64,000 bases of DNA, taken from positions 1 to 64,000 of the forward strand of contig MAAE01000040.1 in NCBI GenBank assembly GCA_002162675.1, in the 5' to 3' direction. Under the pieces are notes generated by a model, which made no database searches, had not been told where the DNA came from, and was given only the letters and a program-made list of their open reading frames with translations. This document shows positions 8,397-16,895 of this stretch, in pieces. The first letter of the stretch is position 1, and every line of letters begins with the position of its first letter. Origin of the DNA: Colwellia sp. 39_35_sub15_T18 (GTDB taxonomy: Bacteria; Pseudomonadota; Gammaproteobacteria; Enterobacterales; Alteromonadaceae). Position numbers and translations under genes: made by a program.

Positions 8397-8836
8397 CGGT
8401 TAATGCACAACCCGCCTTGGCGTTTATAACAGCATTAATCTAGGTTTATTTTTTAACGTATCTTTGTATTTCGTTCAGAAAGGAATTAAAAAACCTGTAG
8501 GAGGGAATTTATTCCCGATCTCTTTTAAACGCCACGGTTCAGATTTTTAGTTCCAGAAAAAAAACCTAAGTACCTACATCCGTATAAGTACAAACCGCTC
8601 CTACAAACAATAATACCGCATTAAATAATGGCTGCTGAATTATCTACATAGCCATGTTTTTGAATAATAATTATTGTTGTGAATACATTCATTATTTACT
8701 CGTTTGGCTCACTAATTTTTCTTCACTAATTTTGCTTCACTAAACCTAGGTTAATTACCCTCGAACTATTATCGGTTAAGCTGCACTTATCAATTTATAA
8801 CAGTATTAATACCAATTGAAGTAAAGGAATAACAAC
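8397..8836. other. Intergenic region holding a TGTAGGAG inverted-repeat element
   Basis: 440 bp without a gene. Its main content is a roughly 110-bp element with inverted ends TGTAGGAG (8496-8503) and CTCCTACA (8598-8605). The remaining sequence is AT-rich and probably holds the promoter of the acetyltransferase gene. Confidence 0.45.
8496..8605. repeat. TGTAGGAG inverted-repeat element, copy 1
   Basis: The ends TGTAGGAG (8496-8503) and CTCCTACA (8598-8605) are complementary. The left end continues GGAATTTATTCCCGA, itself a small hairpin (GGGAAT/ATTCCC). A related left end occurs at 56529-56551 between msrP and msrQ, so this is a dispersed non-coding repeat. It could be a MITE-like or REP-like element. 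Confidence 0.55.
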
Positions 8837-9652
8837 ATGACTAACTCCGAAATAGCGCAATCTTATTTAGCTGACTTACATATTAAAGAAAGCTCGTTGG
8901 ATATAGGTTTCTTAAACGAGCTACAAAGCAAGCACATTGCGCAATATAGTTTTAATAACCTTGCCGTGTTATTAGGGCAAGAGCTACCGCTAGATGTTGA
9001 ATCACTATTTAATAAAATTGTTGAAAGACGCCGTGGTGGTTACTGCTTTGAGCATAACAAACTTGTATTTACCGTGTTATCTGAGCTTAATTTTGATGTG
9101 CGTTTATTGTTGTGTAAGGTTATTTACAACCAAAACATCGAAGTGGCAAGAACTCATAGAGTGACACTGCTTAATTTAGCGGGTGAAGACTATATTGTTG
9201 ATGCTGGTTTTGGTCATTTAGGTGCTCGTTTTCCGGTGAAAATAGCACTCGGCTTGATACAAGAGCAAGGAGATGCCCAGTATCGTATTATCAAAAATGA
9301 AAAAGATGACTATTGTTATCAGATCTTTAAAGATGGTGATTTCTTTACGTTATATACCTTTGATTTACATCACTATACCGAATCAGATTGCTTGTTAGGT
9401 CACTTCTACTCACATAAACACCCTAACGCGGCCTTTGTTAATAATTTAGTGGTTTGCCGTAAGTTTTTTAATGATATTGAATCGCTACGAAATAATGAAT
9501 TTCATCATGTAAAAGATGGAATTACTCAAACAACTAAAATAATCAGTATTAAGCAATTGCATCAATTACTCACTGAGGTTTACCAACTAGATCTTGATAT
9601 CGCTATTTCAACGTTTTTATTTCATAAATTTGTCTCTGCGAAAGTGGCATAA
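8837..9652 (+). CDS. nat: Arylamine N-acetyltransferase
   Basis: Transfers an acetyl group from acetyl-CoA to aromatic amines or hydrazines. The catalytic triad of the NAT family is complete: Cys70 in RRGGYCFEHN, His107 in ARTHRVTLL and Asp122 in IVDAGFG. Length 271 fits. It starts at ATG 8837 with an AAGGAA site 7 bases upstream. The EamA transporter gene follows after 18 bp, so the two are probably co-transcribed, and a role in xenobiotic handling is possible. No signal peptide is seen; cytoplasmic. Confidence 0.93.
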   Translation: MTNSEIAQSYLADLHIKESSLDIGFLNELQSKHIAQYSFNNLAVLLGQELPLDVESLFNKIVERRRGGYCFEHNKLVFTVLSELNFDVRLLLCKVIYNQNIEVARTHRVTLLNLAGEDYIVDAGFGHLGARFPVKIALGLIQEQGDAQYRIIKNEKDDYCYQIFKDGDFFTLYTFDLHHYTESDCLLGHFYSHKHPNAAFVNNLVVCRKFFNDIESLRNNEFHHVKDGITQTTKIISIKQLHQLLTEVYQLDLDIAISTFLFHKFVSAKVA

Positions 9653-9670
9653 AATACGGAATAACAACCG

Positions 9671-10546
9671 ATGAAATCGATATTATTGGATAATTTTACC
9701 TTACTGCTTTGGGTCTGCTTAATGGCCTCTTCGTTCGTTGTCTCAGAGCAATTATTACCTTATGTTAACTCGATTGCGAGTACCGCCTTAAGATTTTTAT
9801 TGGCAACAATATTGATGATGCCTTTTATAGGCAAAACCTTCATTGAACAATGGAACTATAAAATATTACTTCGCTATAGCATCATCAGTTTATTGTTAGT
9901 CTTATTTTTTATTGGGTTATTTGAGGCACTTAAAACCACCAATGCTATGCGTACTTCGGTTATTTATACCCTGCTGCCTTTAATCAGTGTCGTAATAACT
10001 TATATTGGCCTAAAACTCGTGACACCTAATAAACAAATCGTCGGATTTTTGATTGGTACATTAGGCGCAATATGGGTATTAGTGGCATTTACACAAGAAA
10101 AATTAGTATTGTCAGAATGGCGACTCGGCGATAGCATATTTTTAGTGGCTTGCTGTTGCCTAGCTTTGCATGTGATTTTAATCAAAAAGTGGGCAACTGA
10201 TGTGCCGCCTATGTTGGGTGCATTTTATATTATGTTACTAGGCAGCTTAATATTATTGCCCTTTTTAATGCTTTTTGGTGACTTAAATAATATCGCTTGG
10301 CAACAAAATGAATTCTGGAAAGCATTATTATATTTAACGGTATTTACCACTATCGCAACTTTTTTCTTACAGCAACACTTATTGAAAAAAGTAGGTCCTA
10401 ATCGCCTTTTAGGTTATACCTATCTCATTCCAAGTATTGTAGTTATACCACAGGGAATAGCCAAGGTATCTCAATTGTACAGCGCTTTACCGGGAATAAT
10501 GTTAACCTTCTTAGCGCTTTATCTGATCTCCCAGAAACATCAATGA
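9671..10546 (+). CDS. EamA/DMT superfamily transporter
   Basis: Integral membrane protein of the drug/metabolite transporter superfamily with about ten hydrophobic helices in two EamA halves (roughly residues 5-140 and 150-288). The conserved pattern STALRFLLATILM is seen in the first half. It is likely to move a small metabolite out of or into the cell, but the substrate cannot be read from the sequence. It begins 18 bp after nat and is followed 37 bp later by a Crp/Fnr-type regulator gene on the same strand, so the three may form one unit. Confidence 0.88.
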   Translation: MKSILLDNFTLLLWVCLMASSFVVSEQLLPYVNSIASTALRFLLATILMMPFIGKTFIEQWNYKILLRYSIISLLLVLFFIGLFEALKTTNAMRTSVIYTLLPLISVVITYIGLKLVTPNKQIVGFLIGTLGAIWVLVAFTQEKLVLSEWRLGDSIFLVACCCLALHVILIKKWATDVPPMLGAFYIMLLGSLILLPFLMLFGDLNNIAWQQNEFWKALLYLTVFTTIATFFLQQHLLKKVGPNRLLGYTYLIPSIVVIPQGIAKVSQLYSALPGIMLTFLALYLISQKHQ

Positions 10547-10583
10547 TTTTCTCTAGACCTATATAAATGGATAGTACCAATAA

Positions 10584-11174
10584 ATGAGCCTACAAATTGA
10601 TATGGAAAATTTCATCCAATATTTTTCAGGTAACAAGCTTAGTATTGATAGTACTAATTTTGAAAAATTTGGCCTTAAAGCCAAACTCAAACATTATCAA
10701 AAAGGTCAGCAGTTAATTACTCAGGGGCAGCCAGCACCTAAGTTATTTTTTCTAGTCAAAGGGATTGTTCGTTATATGAGCGTTTCTCCTGAAGGCAAAG
10801 AGTTTACTCAGTCTTTTGCGAGTGCGCCAAGTCTTAGTGGTTCAACTAGGGCGATGACTAGAAATGTAGATGCCCTGTTTAGTATTGAAGCATTAGATGA
10901 TGTGATTTGCTTGGAGTTTGAATGGCAGGTGTTTTTTGAGCAAATGAAATCACAGCCTGGTTTTCTGTCAGCATATAATCGTTTACTTGAAAATATGTTT
11001 ATTAAAAAAGAAGAGCGTGAATATGCTTTTGTACAGCAAAGCGCTGAACAGCGTTATTTAACTTTTTTAGATCGTAATCCACAATTACGTGACAAAATAT
11101 CGCTTAAAATGATTGCCTCACATATTGGCATTACCCCAATAGCGCTAAGTCGTATTCGAAATAAGCTAAAATAG
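10584..11174 (+). CDS. Crp/Fnr family transcriptional regulator
   Basis: One-component regulator with an N-terminal cyclic-nucleotide-like beta-barrel (about residues 25-130; GQQLITQGQPAPKLFFLVKGIVRY) and a C-terminal helix-turn-helix (ISLKMIASHIGITPIALSRIR). At 196 residues it is slightly short for the family. No Cys cluster for an FeS centre is visible, so it is not an Fnr proper. It belongs to the CRP-like group often found beside transport or detoxification genes. It follows the EamA transporter on the same strand and may regulate it. Effector unknown. Confidence 0.87.
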   Translation: MSLQIDMENFIQYFSGNKLSIDSTNFEKFGLKAKLKHYQKGQQLITQGQPAPKLFFLVKGIVRYMSVSPEGKEFTQSFASAPSLSGSTRAMTRNVDALFSIEALDDVICLEFEWQVFFEQMKSQPGFLSAYNRLLENMFIKKEEREYAFVQQSAEQRYLTFLDRNPQLRDKISLKMIASHIGITPIALSRIRNKLK

Positions 11175-11325
11175 CATTGCTTAGATGTTTTTTGGTTGCA
11201 TAGTGTCTTTTGTCTTTAACTAATCTAATTTGGTCAGTAACTTTTTAAGTAGGGTTATTGGCAATTGATTAATAGACAGTTGAGCCCATAAAGCAGAATA
11301 ACTGAGAGTAATATAAAGGCGAACA

Positions 11326-11967
11326 ATGAATAAAAAACAACAGGCGCTATTACTTACGGGTGAATACACACTTTATTTATTGCGCCACGGTGAAATAGCA
11401 ACACCGGGTATTTTAGCGGGAAAAACGGATGTTGCGCTGTCTGAGTTTGGCCATACACAATTATCACAAAGCACTAAACCACTTAAGAATATTAGCCGCT
11501 GTATTAGTTCGCCTTTAGTGCGTTGTCATGAATGGGCAAGTCAGTATTGTCAGCAACAAAACTTACCCCTAGAAGTTGAAAGCAATGTGCGAGAGATGGA
11601 CTTTGGCGACTGGGATGGTCAACGTTATCAGGCACTATGGAGAATGGACAATCAGTCAGCCACTAGCGCCATAGGCGACTTTTGGCAAAATCCTTGGCAG
11701 CATCAACCGCCAAATGGCGAAACGATGGAGAGTTTTGTTAACCGTGTTGATCACTGGTGGCAAGACTATCTGGCCACAAATACCTTACAAAACACGCTTG
11801 TGGTAACACACGCGGGCGTGATCAAACATTTACTCGCCAGAGTGCTAAATTTACCCATTCCCGGCACAGTGCACCTGGCCTCAATTGATGTACCGTATGC
11901 GAGTTTGATCAAAATATCTTTATATCGAGATGACAGTGGCAAAGTTTGGTCAAAGCTTGTGCTATAA
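11326..11967 (+). CDS. cobC: Histidine phosphatase, probable alpha-ribazole-5'-phosphate phosphatase
   Basis: Histidine-phosphatase fold: the catalytic R-H-G (residues 20-22, LLRHGE), a following Arg in SSPLVRC, the acid Glu in VREMDFGDWDG and a second His in VVTHAGVIKHLL. The family includes phosphoglycerate mutases, but ILAGKTDVALSEFG and the neighbouring B12 genes point to CobC, which removes the phosphate from alpha-ribazole-P or adenosylcobalamin-5'-P in the last step of the nucleotide loop pathway. It ends before the first cobalamin riboswitch, so it has its own promoter. Ribosome site AAAGGCG precedes ATG 11326. A second candidate phosphatase lies at 23681-24265. Confidence 0.82.
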   Translation: MNKKQQALLLTGEYTLYLLRHGEIATPGILAGKTDVALSEFGHTQLSQSTKPLKNISRCISSPLVRCHEWASQYCQQQNLPLEVESNVREMDFGDWDGQRYQALWRMDNQSATSAIGDFWQNPWQHQPPNGETMESFVNRVDHWWQDYLATNTLQNTLVVTHAGVIKHLLARVLNLPIPGTVHLASIDVPYASLIKISLYRDDSGKVWSKLVL

Positions 11968-12068
11968 GTCATAAGTTTTTTGTCACTCAAATAAAGAAAT
12001 AACACTTGCTATTTACGCTCAGCTGTTGATAATCGCGTGCTGTAAAGAAAACTCATTAATTTTTAATG

Positions 12069-12196
12069 TTATGACGCTAAAAATGTCATATTTGGGAATG
12101 TGGTGAAAAACCACAACTGTGCCCGCAACTGTAAGTCAGTGTCTAATACATGCTTAATTTTGAGCTGTTTTTGATATTAACAAGTCAGGATACCCA
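12069..12196 (+). ncRNA. Cobalamin riboswitch 1 (upstream of the btuD-btuC-cob operon)
   Basis: The leader shows the adenosylcobalamin aptamer core: GGGAATGTGGTGAAAAACCA, then GCCCGCAACTGTAA (12121-12134) and the B12-box-like AAGTCAGGATACC (12182-12194). A stem TTCGAG/CTCGAA (12222-12227 with 12235-12240) lies just after the aptamer and may be part of the expression platform. High B12 should repress the downstream btuD-btuC-cobTSUQ-btuF genes. The boundaries are approximate. Confidence 0.92.
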
Positions 12197-12334
12197 TTAA
12201 TAAATTAATCAACTATATTAATTCGAGCGGGTTACTCGAACACTGTATATTCATTCGCTTGTTGTTTAACTGATGTTAACAGCAAAGAATCGACTGTGCG
12301 TTGTTTGACCGCGGCAAGAATAAGCGAGTGAACA

Positions 12335-13180
12335 TTGAGCCAAGCTCCTAAAACATCTAAATCAGCGTTATTAGCCGCAGAGCACTTGAGTTGGTGTACT
12401 GATGGCAACCTGATCCTTGATGATATTAGTTTCGCCGTTGAGCAAGGCAGCTTTACCGGTATTTTAGGACCAAATGGCGCAGGAAAATCAAGCTTACTAC
12501 GCTGTTTATACCGCTTTGTTAAACCTGAACAAGGTATGGTGAGTTTTGAAGGCCATGATATTTGGCAGTTAAATGCCAACGATTACGCCAAAAACGTTGC
12601 TGTTGTGCTGCAAGAAACCCCCTCGCATTTTAATTTAACGGTACACGATGTGGTTGCGTTAGGATTAATTCCCCACAAAGGCATCTTTGCACGCGCTAAT
12701 AAAACCGATGATGAAAAAATTATTCAAGCCATTGCACAAGTTGGGCTCGCGCATAAAGATCAGCAAAACTTTGAGCATTTATCGGGCGGCGAAAAACAGC
12801 GCGCCTTAATTGCACGTGCCATAGTGCAATCGCCCCGTTTATTGATTATGGATGAGCCCACTAGTCATTTGGATGTGCGTTATCAAATTCAAATCATGGA
12901 GCTAGCAAAATCCCTCGACATAACGGTTATTGCCTCTTTTCATGACCTAAACCTTGCCAGTGCTATGTGCGACAATTTGTTGGTGCTTAACCAAGGTCAA
13001 CTCGTATGCCAAGGCACGCCAGCGCAAGTGCTGACTAAAGAAACCCTTTCTGAAGTTTTTGGCGTTTGTGCGCATATTAGCGAACATCATCAACACAAAG
13101 TTCCACACATATCTTACTACTATGGTTATATTCCAGATGAACATGAACATGAGCATGGAAAAGGTGAAGACCATGTTTAA
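12335..13180 (+). CDS. btuD: ABC transporter ATP-binding protein, cobalamin import (BtuD-like)
   Basis: ATPase of an inner-membrane importer of the iron-siderophore/cobalamin type. Seen are Walker A GPNGAGKSS (residues 45-53), signature LSGGE (149-153), Walker B LLIMDEP (169-175) and H-loop His203 (SFHD). The start is TTG 12335; an in-frame TGA at 12329 rules out anything earlier. The last 35 residues form a His-rich tail (HISEHHQHK...EHEHEHG) unusual for the family. It lies right after a cobalamin riboswitch and overlaps btuC by 8 bases, so the B12 assignment is well backed by context. By sequence alone it could also be an iron-chelate ATPase. Confidence 0.88.
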   Translation: MSQAPKTSKSALLAAEHLSWCTDGNLILDDISFAVEQGSFTGILGPNGAGKSSLLRCLYRFVKPEQGMVSFEGHDIWQLNANDYAKNVAVVLQETPSHFNLTVHDVVALGLIPHKGIFARANKTDDEKIIQAIAQVGLAHKDQQNFEHLSGGEKQRALIARAIVQSPRLLIMDEPTSHLDVRYQIQIMELAKSLDITVIASFHDLNLASAMCDNLLVLNQGQLVCQGTPAQVLTKETLSEVFGVCAHISEHHQHKVPHISYYYGYIPDEHEHEHGKGEDHV

Positions 13181-14303
13181 AGCCAGTACTCAAAAAGGCT
13201 TAGCTCAACAAGGTTTGGCTCAAAAAGGCCTGGCTCAAAAAAGCTCAGCCCAAAAAACACTTGTTGATAAAAAGAATGGTGCATGGTTAGAGAAAAAAAA
13301 TATCAGCCAGACTTTGGTAACTGTTATTGCTGTCATCATTTGTTTTATCAGTCTTTTTTGTGCATTGTCTTTTGGGGCCGCAGATATTTCTTTTGCGGAT
13401 GTTTGGCACAGTGTTTGGCCAAATGACACCGATAAAGATGTTGGTTTTATTCAACGTATTATCTGGGAATTACGCATGCCCAGAGCCATCTTAGCGTTAC
13501 TTGCCGGCTCAGGTTTAGCAATTTCGGGCTTGATCTTACAAACCGTTACACGTAATCCATTAGCCGATCCTTACTTATTTGGTATTTCATCAGGCGCTTC
13601 GTTAGGTGTGGTGATCCTTATCGCCTTTACTGGTGGTATCTTTACGGTGATGACACCTGTTGCGGCTTTTGCTGGCAGTTTGGTGGCTATGTTGATGCTA
13701 ATGTTAATTGCTGGGCGCAGGCAAAGCCAGCAGGTTGAATCTATGTTGCTGGCGGGCGTTGCCTTATCTTTTTTATTTAGCTCCTTTACCAGCTTGCTAC
13801 TTTATCATACTGACCCGCAAGCGGTTACCGCGGTGCTATTTTGGACCATGGGCAGCTTTTCACGCGCGCAGTGGCACAATCTATTATTTCCAACCGTTGT
13901 TATTAGTGCCTGTATCATTTTTATGTTGGCTTATCGACGCCAATTAAATGCGATGTTATTAGGGGATGAAAGTGCCACGACATTGGGCATTAAAGTGAAT
14001 CGTTTTCGCATTATTATGTTGCTACTTAGTTCGTTGATCACCGCGACCCTTGTTTCTATGTGTGGCGGAATTGGCTTTGTTGGCTTGATGATCCCGCATA
14101 TTGTGCGATTTTTTATCTCCCAAGGCACTGTCTTTGGTATTTTGTTAACGGCACTCGTTGGCGGCATATTTATGATTTGGGTCGATATATTATCTCGTAC
14201 TATTTTGGTAAACCAAGAGTTACCTGTCGGTGTTATTACCGCAGCAACAGGCAGCTTATTCTTCCTGACCTTGCTTTATTTTCGAAAGAATCGACCCAGT
14301 TAA
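13173..14303 (+). CDS. btuC: FecCD-family ABC transporter permease, cobalamin import (BtuC-like)
   Basis: Inner-membrane permease with about ten helices. The family motif is clear in LRMPRAILALLAGSGLAISGLILQTVTRNPLADPYLFGISSG. I choose ATG 13173, which has AAGGTGAA seven bases upstream and overlaps the ATPase stop by 8 bases. The frame is open back to 13059, but that would overlap btuD by 122 bases. The N-terminus before the first helix is unusual: a repeat of GLAQ(Q/K) units (about residues 8-28) encoded by a tandem DNA repeat at 13190-13258. It works with the neighbouring ATPase and BtuF. Confidence 0.88.
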   Translation: MFKASTQKGLAQQGLAQKGLAQKSSAQKTLVDKKNGAWLEKKNISQTLVTVIAVIICFISLFCALSFGAADISFADVWHSVWPNDTDKDVGFIQRIIWELRMPRAILALLAGSGLAISGLILQTVTRNPLADPYLFGISSGASLGVVILIAFTGGIFTVMTPVAAFAGSLVAMLMLMLIAGRRQSQQVESMLLAGVALSFLFSSFTSLLLYHTDPQAVTAVLFWTMGSFSRAQWHNLLFPTVVISACIIFMLAYRRQLNAMLLGDESATTLGIKVNRFRIIMLLLSSLITATLVSMCGGIGFVGLMIPHIVRFFISQGTVFGILLTALVGGIFMIWVDILSRTILVNQELPVGVITAATGSLFFLTLLYFRKNRPS

Positions 14304-14362
14304 TAACGGTGATTAACTAACATAACGCGGTAAATAACCACGATATCCCTATTGAGAGAAAT

Positions 14363-15415
14363 ATGACTTTTACAATTCAAACCGTTAGCAGCCAATTTGA
14401 TCAGCAAATACAAGCTAAGGTTGACGGTAAAACGAAGCCATTAGGTGCGCTCGGACAGTTAGAAGCTACGGCTAAAAGCCTAGCACGGGTACAGGCTATG
14501 GTGACGAAGCAAGTCGACTCTTTAGTGATCAGCCAACCCAACCTTATTATTTTTGCTGGCGATCATGGTGTTGCATCTGAAGGTGTTTCAATTGCGCCAA
14601 GCGAAGTGACTGGGCAAATGGTGGCTAACTTCGCCACTGGCGGGGCAGCCATTAATGTTTTTTGTCGCCAATTAGGCTGGCAATTAAACGTTGTTGATGC
14701 GGGCATTTTACATGAACCAGCAGCATCATTAAACGTCATTAAGCAAAGGTTAGGTTGTATTACTCAACCCCTACATCAAGCTCCTGCAATGACATTAGCA
14801 AGCGTTGAACAAGGTTTTGCTATGGCGAGGAATTTGATCAAACAAACTAAAGAAAAGGGCAGTAACTTAGTTGCTTTTGGTGAAATGGGCATTGGTAATA
14901 CCACCTCAGCATCGGCCATTATGGCGGCTATTATGCAAATTTCAGCACAAGAAACGGTGGGCAAAGGCACGGGCGTCTCTGATGATGTTGTGCTTAAAAA
15001 ACAAAAAGTAGTTGCCCAAGCACTTGAGCTTCATGGTGATAAATTAACTGACCCCATGCAAATACTCGCTTGTTTAGGCGGCTTTGAAATAGTGCAGATC
15101 ACCGGCGCCATGTTAGCCGCAGCTGAAGAAAATATGCATATTCTGGTGGACGGTTTTATATGTACCGCGGCAGCCATGATTGCTATACAGATAAACCCGG
15201 CAGTAAAAAATTATATGATTTTTGCCCATTGTTCGGGCGAACAAGGACATCAAAAAATGCTGCAATGGCTTGCCGTTGAGCCGTTATTAGATCTTGGCTT
15301 ACGTTTGGGCGAAGGCACAGGTGCGGCATTAGCCTTACCACTGATTCAAGCCGCCGCTGCTTTTTATAACGATATGGCGAGTTTTGAACAAGCTGAAGTG
15401 ACTAACGTTCTTTAG
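14363..15415 (+). CDS. cobT: Nicotinate-nucleotide--dimethylbenzimidazole phosphoribosyltransferase
   Basis: Makes alpha-ribazole-5'-phosphate from nicotinate mononucleotide and a lower-ligand base, the activation step for the B12 nucleotide loop. Family marks: the N-terminal KTKPLGALGQLE segment, IIFAGDHGVASEGVS, GEMGIGNTTSA and the C-terminal LRLGEGTGAALALPL, which holds the catalytic Glu. Length 350 is standard. It follows btuC by 59 bp in the same operon and precedes cobS. Cytoplasmic. Confidence 0.97.
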   Translation: MTFTIQTVSSQFDQQIQAKVDGKTKPLGALGQLEATAKSLARVQAMVTKQVDSLVISQPNLIIFAGDHGVASEGVSIAPSEVTGQMVANFATGGAAINVFCRQLGWQLNVVDAGILHEPAASLNVIKQRLGCITQPLHQAPAMTLASVEQGFAMARNLIKQTKEKGSNLVAFGEMGIGNTTSASAIMAAIMQISAQETVGKGTGVSDDVVLKKQKVVAQALELHGDKLTDPMQILACLGGFEIVQITGAMLAAAEENMHILVDGFICTAAAMIAIQINPAVKNYMIFAHCSGEQGHQKMLQWLAVEPLLDLGLRLGEGTGAALALPLIQAAAAFYNDMASFEQAEVTNVL

Positions 15416-15489
15416 TCACGGCTTGCAACCACTGATTGCCACTGCTTGCAAAGATAGTCACGATAGACACTTTGCCACGATAGAAAATA

Positions 15490-16308
15490 ATGATGAATTC
15501 GAGCCAACGAGTAAACTTATCAGAAGAAAAAACACTGCTGTTATTGGCCGTGAGTTTTTTCACCCGTATACCTGTGCGTTTACCGACAGAAATTACCCCA
15601 GCGCAATTAAATAAAACCAGTCGATATTTCGCCGTGGTTGGCTTGCTGGTCGGGTTGATTTGCTCATTAGTTTATCTGGTCTCGGTTGAATATTTACCTA
15701 AATCACTGGCTGTTTTGATTGCTATGGCGGTAAGTCTATTGGTGACTGGTGCCTTTCATGAAGATGGCTGGGCTGATGTTTGGGATGGCTTTGGTGGTGG
15801 CTGGAGCATAGAGCAAAAACTAAATATTATGAAAGACAGTCGCCTAGGTACTTATGGTGCAGCGGCTTTGTTTATTATTTTATTGCTTAAATTTCAAAGT
15901 TTAATGGCACTTGTCTCGCCAGTGATGGCACTTATTTTAGCCAATACCTTGAGCCGCGTAGTGGCGACGAGTTTAATTTACGACATGCCTTATGTGGCAC
16001 TTGATGCCAGCTCGAAAGTAAAGCCACTTGCTCAACATTTATCGAGCAATAGCTTAATTATCTTGCTGATCACTGGGCTTGTAGTGAGTTTATGGTTTTT
16101 ACCTTTGGTGGAATGTTTTTTATTGCTGGTTATTTTATTTGTTTTTAGAGCATTGTTGGCTTTTTGGTTTACTCGCCAGCTGGGCGGTTATACCGGCGAT
16201 TGTCTGGGTGCAGCACAGCAAAGCAGTGAAATTGTTATTTATTTGAGCCTATTCATCTTTGGTTATAGTAGCGAAGCCCTAAATACCAGCACAGGAATAA
16301 TAAACTGA
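15490..16308 (+). CDS. cobS: Adenosylcobinamide-GDP ribazoletransferase (cobalamin synthase)
   Basis: Integral membrane enzyme that joins adenosylcobinamide-GDP to alpha-ribazole(-P). The family pattern is present: FFTRIPV near the N-terminus, then GAFHEDGWADVWDGFGGG with its metal-binding Asp/Glu/His residues, MKDSRLGTYGAAAL, and several hydrophobic helices. Two adjacent ATGs (15490 and 15493) could start it. Its stop TGA shares one base with the ATG of cobU (TGATG), which implies translational coupling. Confidence 0.96.
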   Translation: MMNSSQRVNLSEEKTLLLLAVSFFTRIPVRLPTEITPAQLNKTSRYFAVVGLLVGLICSLVYLVSVEYLPKSLAVLIAMAVSLLVTGAFHEDGWADVWDGFGGGWSIEQKLNIMKDSRLGTYGAAALFIILLLKFQSLMALVSPVMALILANTLSRVVATSLIYDMPYVALDASSKVKPLAQHLSSNSLIILLITGLVVSLWFLPLVECFLLLVILFVFRALLAFWFTRQLGGYTGDCLGAAQQSSEIVIYLSLFIFGYSSEALNTSTGIIN

Positions 16309-16895
16309 TGACCATACATTTAATTTTGGGCGGCGCACGTTCAGGAAAAAGCTCCTATGCTGAAAAACAAGCGCAGTACCATGAGCAACATGCACAATCA
16401 CTGGTTTATTATTTAGCAACCGCTCAAGCACTCGATGATGAAATGTCAGCGCGTATCACACAGCATCAGCAGCAAAGACCCGATCACTGGCCGTTAATTG
16501 AATCGCCAGTTGAGCTGTCGAAAGCTATTGAACAACTGGTGTTAAAACACCAAAGCGAGCATAAAACACCGGTAACGGTTTTAGTTGACTGCCTTACCTT
16601 ATGGCTAACTAATTGTTTATGCTCACCGATAAAAAACTGTTGGCAACAAGAAAAACAGTCTTTGCTGAAACTGTTAACGGGTTATGCACAATCGGGTCAG
16701 GTAAACTTACTGCTAGTGAGCAACGAAGTGGGCCATGGCATTGTGCCGATGGGGGAATTATCTCGAAATTTTGTTGATCAAGCGGGCTGGTTACATCAAG
16801 ACATTGCCGCCATAGCCACTCAAGTCGATTTTATTATCGCTGGTATTGCCTTATCGCTAAAATCGACACCGCTTAAGCCAAAGGAGCAAAAATGA
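16308..16895 (+). CDS. cobU: Bifunctional adenosylcobinamide kinase / guanylyltransferase
   Basis: Phosphorylates adenosylcobinamide and then attaches GMP, giving adenosylcobinamide-GDP for CobS. The P-loop GGARSGKS is at residues 8-15. [18 protein letters not shown] carries the family's His-x-x-x-Arg...Trp motif, in which the His takes the guanylyl group. [12 protein letters not shown] and NEVGHGIVP are also typical. Length 195 is close to the usual 180. It overlaps cobS by one base and cobQ by four (ATGA), so it lies inside a tight operon. Confidence 0.96.
   Translation: MTIHLILGGARSGKSSYAEKQAQYHEQHAQSLVYYLATAQALDDEMSARITQHQQQRPDHWPLIESPVELSKAIEQLVLKHQSEHKTPVTVLVDCLTLWLTNCLCSPIKNCWQQEKQSLLKLLTGYAQSGQVNLLLVSNEVGHGIVPMGELSRNFVDQAGWLHQDIAAIATQVDFIIAGIALSLKSTPLKPKEQK

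Noticed and set aside
13059-13172. N-terminal extension of btuC to 13059
   Set aside because: Would overlap btuD by over 120 bases with non-family residues, whereas ATG 13173 has a good ribosome site.
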